DNA of 64,000 bases, taken from contig NZ_JBFAHM010000013.1 of NCBI RefSeq assembly GCF_040654195.1, forward strand, positions 62,001-126,000, read 5' to 3'. A program made the translations under genes and the position numbers. Below the pieces are notes generated by a model that was not told the DNA's origin, searched no databases, and saw only the letters and a list, made by a program, of their open reading frames with translations. Within the stretch, counting starts at the first letter, position 1, and each line of letters opens with the position of its first letter. Shown piece after piece: positions 60,932-64,000 of this stretch. This DNA is from Hamadaea sp013361475 (GTDB taxonomy: Bacteria > Actinomycetota > Actinomycetes > Mycobacteriales > Micromonosporaceae).

Positions 60932-61837
60932 ATGACCCGGCTCGTCCTGCTCGCCCTCGTCGGCCTGGCGGCGCAGCTCGTCGACGGCGCGCTCGGCATG
61001 GCGTACGGCGTCACGTCGACGACGTTGCTGCTGCTCGCCGGGGTGGCGCCCGCCTCGGCCAGCGCGTCGGTCCACCTCTCCGAGATCGGCACGACCCTCG
61101 CCTCCGGCGTCGCGCACTGGCGCTTCGGCAATGTGGACTGGCGGGTCGTCACGCGGATCGCGGTCCCCGGCGCGATCGGCTCGTTCCTCGGCGCGACGCT
61201 GTTGAGCGCGATCTCGACGTCGGCCGCCGCGCCGTGGACGTCGGGCGTACTGCTCGCGCTGGGCGTCTTCCTGGTCACCCGGTTCACCCGCCCGCTTCGT
61301 CCGGCCCGGCCCCGGCCGGTGCGTACCCGGTTCCTGGCCCCGCTCGGGCTGGTCGCGGGCTTCGTCGACGCCACCGGCGGTGGTGGCTGGGGTCCGATCG
61401 CCACACCCACGCTGCTGGCCTCGGGCCGCATGGAACCGCGCAAGGTGATCGGCTCGGTCAACACCGCGGAGTTCCTGGTCGCGGCGGCGGCGAGCGCCGG
61501 CTTCCTGCTCGGCCTCGGCACCTCAGGCTTCGTGCTGCCGACCGTGATCGCGCTGCTCGCGGGCGGCGTCGTCGGCGCGCCACTGGCCGCCTGGCTCGTC
61601 CGCGCGGTCCCGGCCCAGGTCATCGGGGCCGCGGTCGGCGGGCTCATCATCCTCACGAACACCCGCACGCTCCTGCGTGCGTTCGACCTCGAAAGCTCCG
61701 CGGGCCGATGGCTCTATCCGCTGATCGGACTCGTGTGGCTCGGCGCCATCACCGTCGCGGTCCGGATTCACCGACGGGTACGCACAACGCAGCAACCGTC
61801 GCCGGTCGCCGAGCCGGAACTGGAACCCGCGGCATAG
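60932..61837 (+). CDS. TauE/SafE-family sulfite/organosulfonate exporter
   Basis: The protein has 301 residues and about eight membrane segments. The ATG follows GGAGGTGA. The first helix AAQLVDGALGMAYGVTSTTLL and the repeat VAGFVDATGGGGWGPIATPTLL are the two inverted-repeat signatures of TauE/SafE. SVHLSEIGTTLASGVAHWRFGNV and SVNTAEFLVAAAASAGF are the paired following helices. Such exporters remove sulfite or sulfonates, or act with sulfate assimilation. Placed beside a cysteine-free Rrf2 regulator and a sulfate transporter, it fits sulfur metabolism. Confidence 0.9.
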   Translation: MTRLVLLALVGLAAQLVDGALGMAYGVTSTTLLLLAGVAPASASASVHLSEIGTTLASGVAHWRFGNVDWRVVTRIAVPGAIGSFLGATLLSAISTSAAAPWTSGVLLALGVFLVTRFTRPLRPARPRPVRTRFLAPLGLVAGFVDATGGGGWGPIATPTLLASGRMEPRKVIGSVNTAEFLVAAAASAGFLLGLGTSGFVLPTVIALLAGGVVGAPLAAWLVRAVPAQVIGAAVGGLIILTNTRTLLRAFDLESSAGRWLYPLIGLVWLGAITVAVRIHRRVRTTQQPSPVAEPELEPAA

Positions 61838-62068
61838 TTCGCCACGGGCCGGTGCCCACCGTGCCCCCCGATGAACGTCGGCACCCGACAATCTTGGCAT
61901 GGGCGTCGCCGGGCGGGGACCCGCGAGGCGTGCGGCACGGCCCGCGGACCTGGCAGGCCGGGCCGGGCGACGGCCAAACGCGCGCGGAGATCATCCCGGG
62001 CCGGCCGGTGCCCGGCGGGACCGACGGTCGGCCGCCCGGCGGACCCGGGACAGGATCTTCCCGAGCGG
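61838..62068. other. Spacer between convergent TauE and tesB genes
   Basis: No gene is seen. CACGG/CCGTG half-sites after the exporter stop (61844-61863 area) could form a short terminator stem. The rest is G+C-rich without clear repeats. Confidence 0.4.
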
Positions 62069-62956
62069 TCAGACCTTGCGGAGCAGGCCTTCCTGCACCG
62101 CGGTCGCGATGTGGCGGCCGGACGCGTCGAGCATCCGGCCGGTGGCCAGGCCTCGGGCGCCGGACGCGGACGGGCTCCACGAGTCGTAGAGGAACCACTC
62201 GTCGGCACGGAACGGCCGGTGGAACCACAACGCGTGGTCGAGACTGGCGCCGATGACGCCGCCGGGACCCCAGACCTCGCCGTGGTAGGACAGCACCGAG
62301 TCGAGCAGCGTCAGGTCGGACGCGTAGGTCAGCGCGCAGGCGTGGACGAGCGGGTCGGCCGGCAGCTTCCCGTCGATCCGCATCCACACCCGCTGATGCG
62401 GATCGGGGGTGCGGTCGCCGGGGCGGACCCAGCCGGGCTCGCCGACGTAGCGGACGTCGAGCGGGCGCGGGATCTGCGACCAGATCGCCACGCGCTCGGG
62501 ATATTTCGCCAGCCGGTCGAGCATCGTCGGCAGCTCGTCCGGGCCGGGCACGTCCGACGGCCCGGGCGCGTGATGGTCGAGCCCCTGCTCCTCGATCTGG
62601 AACGAGGCCGACATGAGGAAGATCGGCTTGCCGCCTTGGAAGGCGACCGAACGCCGGACGGAGAAGGACCGGCCGTCGCGGATGACCTCCACGGCGTAGT
62701 CGATCGGCTCCTGCGGATCGCCCGGGCGGACGAAGTAGCCGTGCAGCGAGTGCACATGGCGGGCCGGATCGACGGTACGCCCCGCGGCGGCGAGCGCCTG
62801 CGCGGCGACCTGACCGCCGTAGACCCGCATCGGCAGCTGCGACGTGCTGTGCCCACGGAAGCGCAGCTCGTCCAGGTGCTCCAGGTCGAGGAGCCGGATC
62901 AGGTCGTCGACGGCGGCCTGCCCCACGAGCGGGCCGCCGTCGGCGTCCGAGGTCAC
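62069..62956 (-). CDS. tesB: Acyl-CoA thioesterase II
   Basis: This 295-residue enzyme of two fused hot-dog domains starts at GTG 62956, which overlaps the pyk stop (GTGA). It shows FRGHSTSQLPMRVYGGQVAAQALAAAGRTV, VHSLHGYFVRPGDP, and a second half with LPADPLVHACALTYASDLTLLDSVL and ASLDHALWFHRPFRADEWFLYDSWSPSA. The catalytic Asp is in ASLDHALW and Thr/Ser in SDLTLLDS. It hydrolyses medium and long acyl-CoA. In Mycobacterium the same pair order (pyk then tesB) is found. Confidence 0.93.
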   Translation of the reverse strand: MTSDADGGPLVGQAAVDDLIRLLDLEHLDELRFRGHSTSQLPMRVYGGQVAAQALAAAGRTVDPARHVHSLHGYFVRPGDPQEPIDYAVEVIRDGRSFSVRRSVAFQGGKPIFLMSASFQIEEQGLDHHAPGPSDVPGPDELPTMLDRLAKYPERVAIWSQIPRPLDVRYVGEPGWVRPGDRTPDPHQRVWMRIDGKLPADPLVHACALTYASDLTLLDSVLSYHGEVWGPGGVIGASLDHALWFHRPFRADEWFLYDSWSPSASGARGLATGRMLDASGRHIATAVQEGLLRKV

Positions 62957-64000
62957 CGGTAACCGGCCAGCGCGGGCGTGAGGGAGCCCAGCTCGTGCAC
63001 CCGCAGGGTGTTGGTGGAGCCCGGCGTGCCGGGCGGGCTGCCCGCCACGATCACGACGATGTCGCCCGGCTTGGCCCGGCCGAGGCCCAGCAGCGCCTGG
63101 TCGACCTGGCGGAACATGTCGTCGGTGTGGTGCACGAACGGCACGAGGAAGGTCTCGACGCCCCAGGACAGCGCCATCTGGTTGCGGACGTGCTCCTCCG
63201 GCGTGAACGCCAGCAGCGGCAGCGTGCAGTGGAGGCGGGCGAGACGGCGTACGGTGTCGCCGGTCTGTGTGAACGCGACCAGGGCGCGGGCCCCGACGGC
63301 GGTGGCGATGTTGGACGCCGCCACGGTGAGCGCGCCACCCCGCGTACGCGGGTCGTGCTGGAGCCGGGGCACACCGACCTGACCGGACTCGGTGGTCGTG
63401 ATGATCTTCGCCATCGTGCTGACCGTGAGCACCGGGTACTTTCCGACGCTCGTCTCGCCGGACAGCATCACCGCGTCGGCGCCGTCGAGGACGGCGTTGG
63501 CGACGTCGCTGGCCTCGGCCCGGGTCGGGCGCGAGTTCTCGATCATCGAGTCGAGCATCTGCGTCGCCACGATGACCGGCTTGGCGAACTCCCGGCACAA
63601 CTGGACGGCCTTCTTCTGCACCAGCGGGACCTGGTCGAGCGGCATCTCCACGCCGAGATCGCCACGCGCCACCATCACGCCGTCGAACGCGTCCACGATC
63701 GCCTCGAGGTTGGCGACCGCCTCCGGCTTCTCCACCTTCGCGATGACCGGGCGGTGGATGTCCTCCTCCGCCATGATCTGGTGGACGAGCTTGATGTCCT
63801 CGGGCGACCGCACGAACGACAGCGCGATCCAGTCGACGCCGAGCCGCAGCGCGAACCGCAGGTCCTCGGTGTCCTTCTCGGACAGCGCCGGGACGCTGAT
63901 CGCGACGTTCGGCAGGGACACGCCCTTGTTGTTCGAGACCATGCCGCCCTCGACGACGCGGCACTTGATGTCGGGCCCGTCGACGCCGATCACCTCGACG
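62953..64000 (-). CDS. pyk: Pyruvate kinase (5' end outside window)
   Basis: About 349 codons of the C-terminal three quarters are present. Phosphoenolpyruvate and metal site residues are visible: SFVRSPEDI, VIAKVEKPEAV (catalytic Lys), MVARGDLGVEMPLDQVP, ATQMLDSMIENSRPTRAEASDVANAVLDGADAVMLSGET, and the allosteric C-terminal domain with FTQTGDTVRRLARL and GSPPGTPGSTNTLRVHELG. It catalyses the last ATP-forming step of glycolysis. It is coupled to tesB by a GTGA overlap. The N-terminal domain lies to the right of the window. Confidence 0.95.
   Translation of the reverse strand, partial: VEVIGVDGPDIKCRVVEGGMVSNNKGVSLPNVAISVPALSEKDTEDLRFALRLGVDWIALSFVRSPEDIKLVHQIMAEEDIHRPVIAKVEKPEAVANLEAIVDAFDGVMVARGDLGVEMPLDQVPLVQKKAVQLCREFAKPVIVATQMLDSMIENSRPTRAEASDVANAVLDGADAVMLSGETSVGKYPVLTVSTMAKIITTTESGQVGVPRLQHDPRTRGGALTVAASNIATAVGARALVAFTQTGDTVRRLARLHCTLPLLAFTPEEHVRNQMALSWGVETFLVPFVHHTDDMFRQVDQALLGLGRAKPGDIVVIVAGSPPGTPGSTNTLRVHELGSLTPALAGYR

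Overview
The window is high-GC actinobacterial DNA. GTG starts are common, translational coupling is frequent, and there are mycothiol-era actinomycete hallmarks such as an ANTAR response regulator of the PdtaR type, a TetR/GPH pair, secreted SH3b hydrolases and an exonuclease-degenerate PolA. Reading the minus strand from the right, the order pyk, tesB, then pdtaR, polA, rpsA, coaE, uvrB matches the conserved actinobacterial block known from Mycobacterium (Rv1617 to Rv1633) and, with the liv operon beside the ANTAR regulator, from Streptomyces. A filamentous actinomycete, perhaps Micromonosporaceae, is my inference; no rRNA or species marker is present.

Layout. 0-4 kb: truncated GPH-type sugar symporter with its TetR regulator, then two divergent citrate synthases, one fused to a DNA-binding domain. 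4.1-16.6 kb: a polymorphic-toxin locus consisting of a 3802-residue secreted Rhs/YD-repeat protein (DNRLRE, three LamG domains, a ricin lectin, a HINT domain and a deaminase-like tip), its SUKH-3 immunity protein downstream, and a membrane-anchored BMP-like protein upstream. 16.6-27.5 kb: a cell-wall neighbourhood with two SH3b-glucosaminidases, an LCP ligase, two SLT-like proteins, and a cytosolic muropeptide operon (serine hydrolase, dipeptide epimerase, NlpC/P60), plus the typA GTPase. 27.5-39.5 kb: terC behind a probable manganese riboswitch, a monooxygenase, two alpha/beta hydrolases, uvrB, a duplicated-domain exported protein, coaE, rpsA and a methyltransferase. 39.7-52.2 kb: polA, a winged-helix protein, a polar amino-acid ABC operon, the livKHMGF operon and the PdtaR-like antiterminator. 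52.2-56.3 kb: an atypical tRNA, a LAGLIDADG-type gene, proS and an APC permease. 56.4-61.8 kb: a sulfate ABC transporter, a cysteine-free Rrf2 regulator and a TauE/SafE exporter, which read as one sulfur regulon. 62-64 kb: tesB and the 3' part of pyk.

Two patterns cut across the genes. First, short tandem repeats sit on or just past several stop codons (terC, coaE and its convergent neighbour, polA, livF, the APC permease), often re-supplying the stop codon in each copy. Second, several intergenic spacers carry long, nearly perfect inverted repeats with unrelated bodies whose outer ends all carry GATC. Together with the Rhs locus and the tRNA/LAGLIDADG unit, these are the least ordinary parts of the window. 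I found no CRISPR array, insertion sequence, prophage or rRNA.
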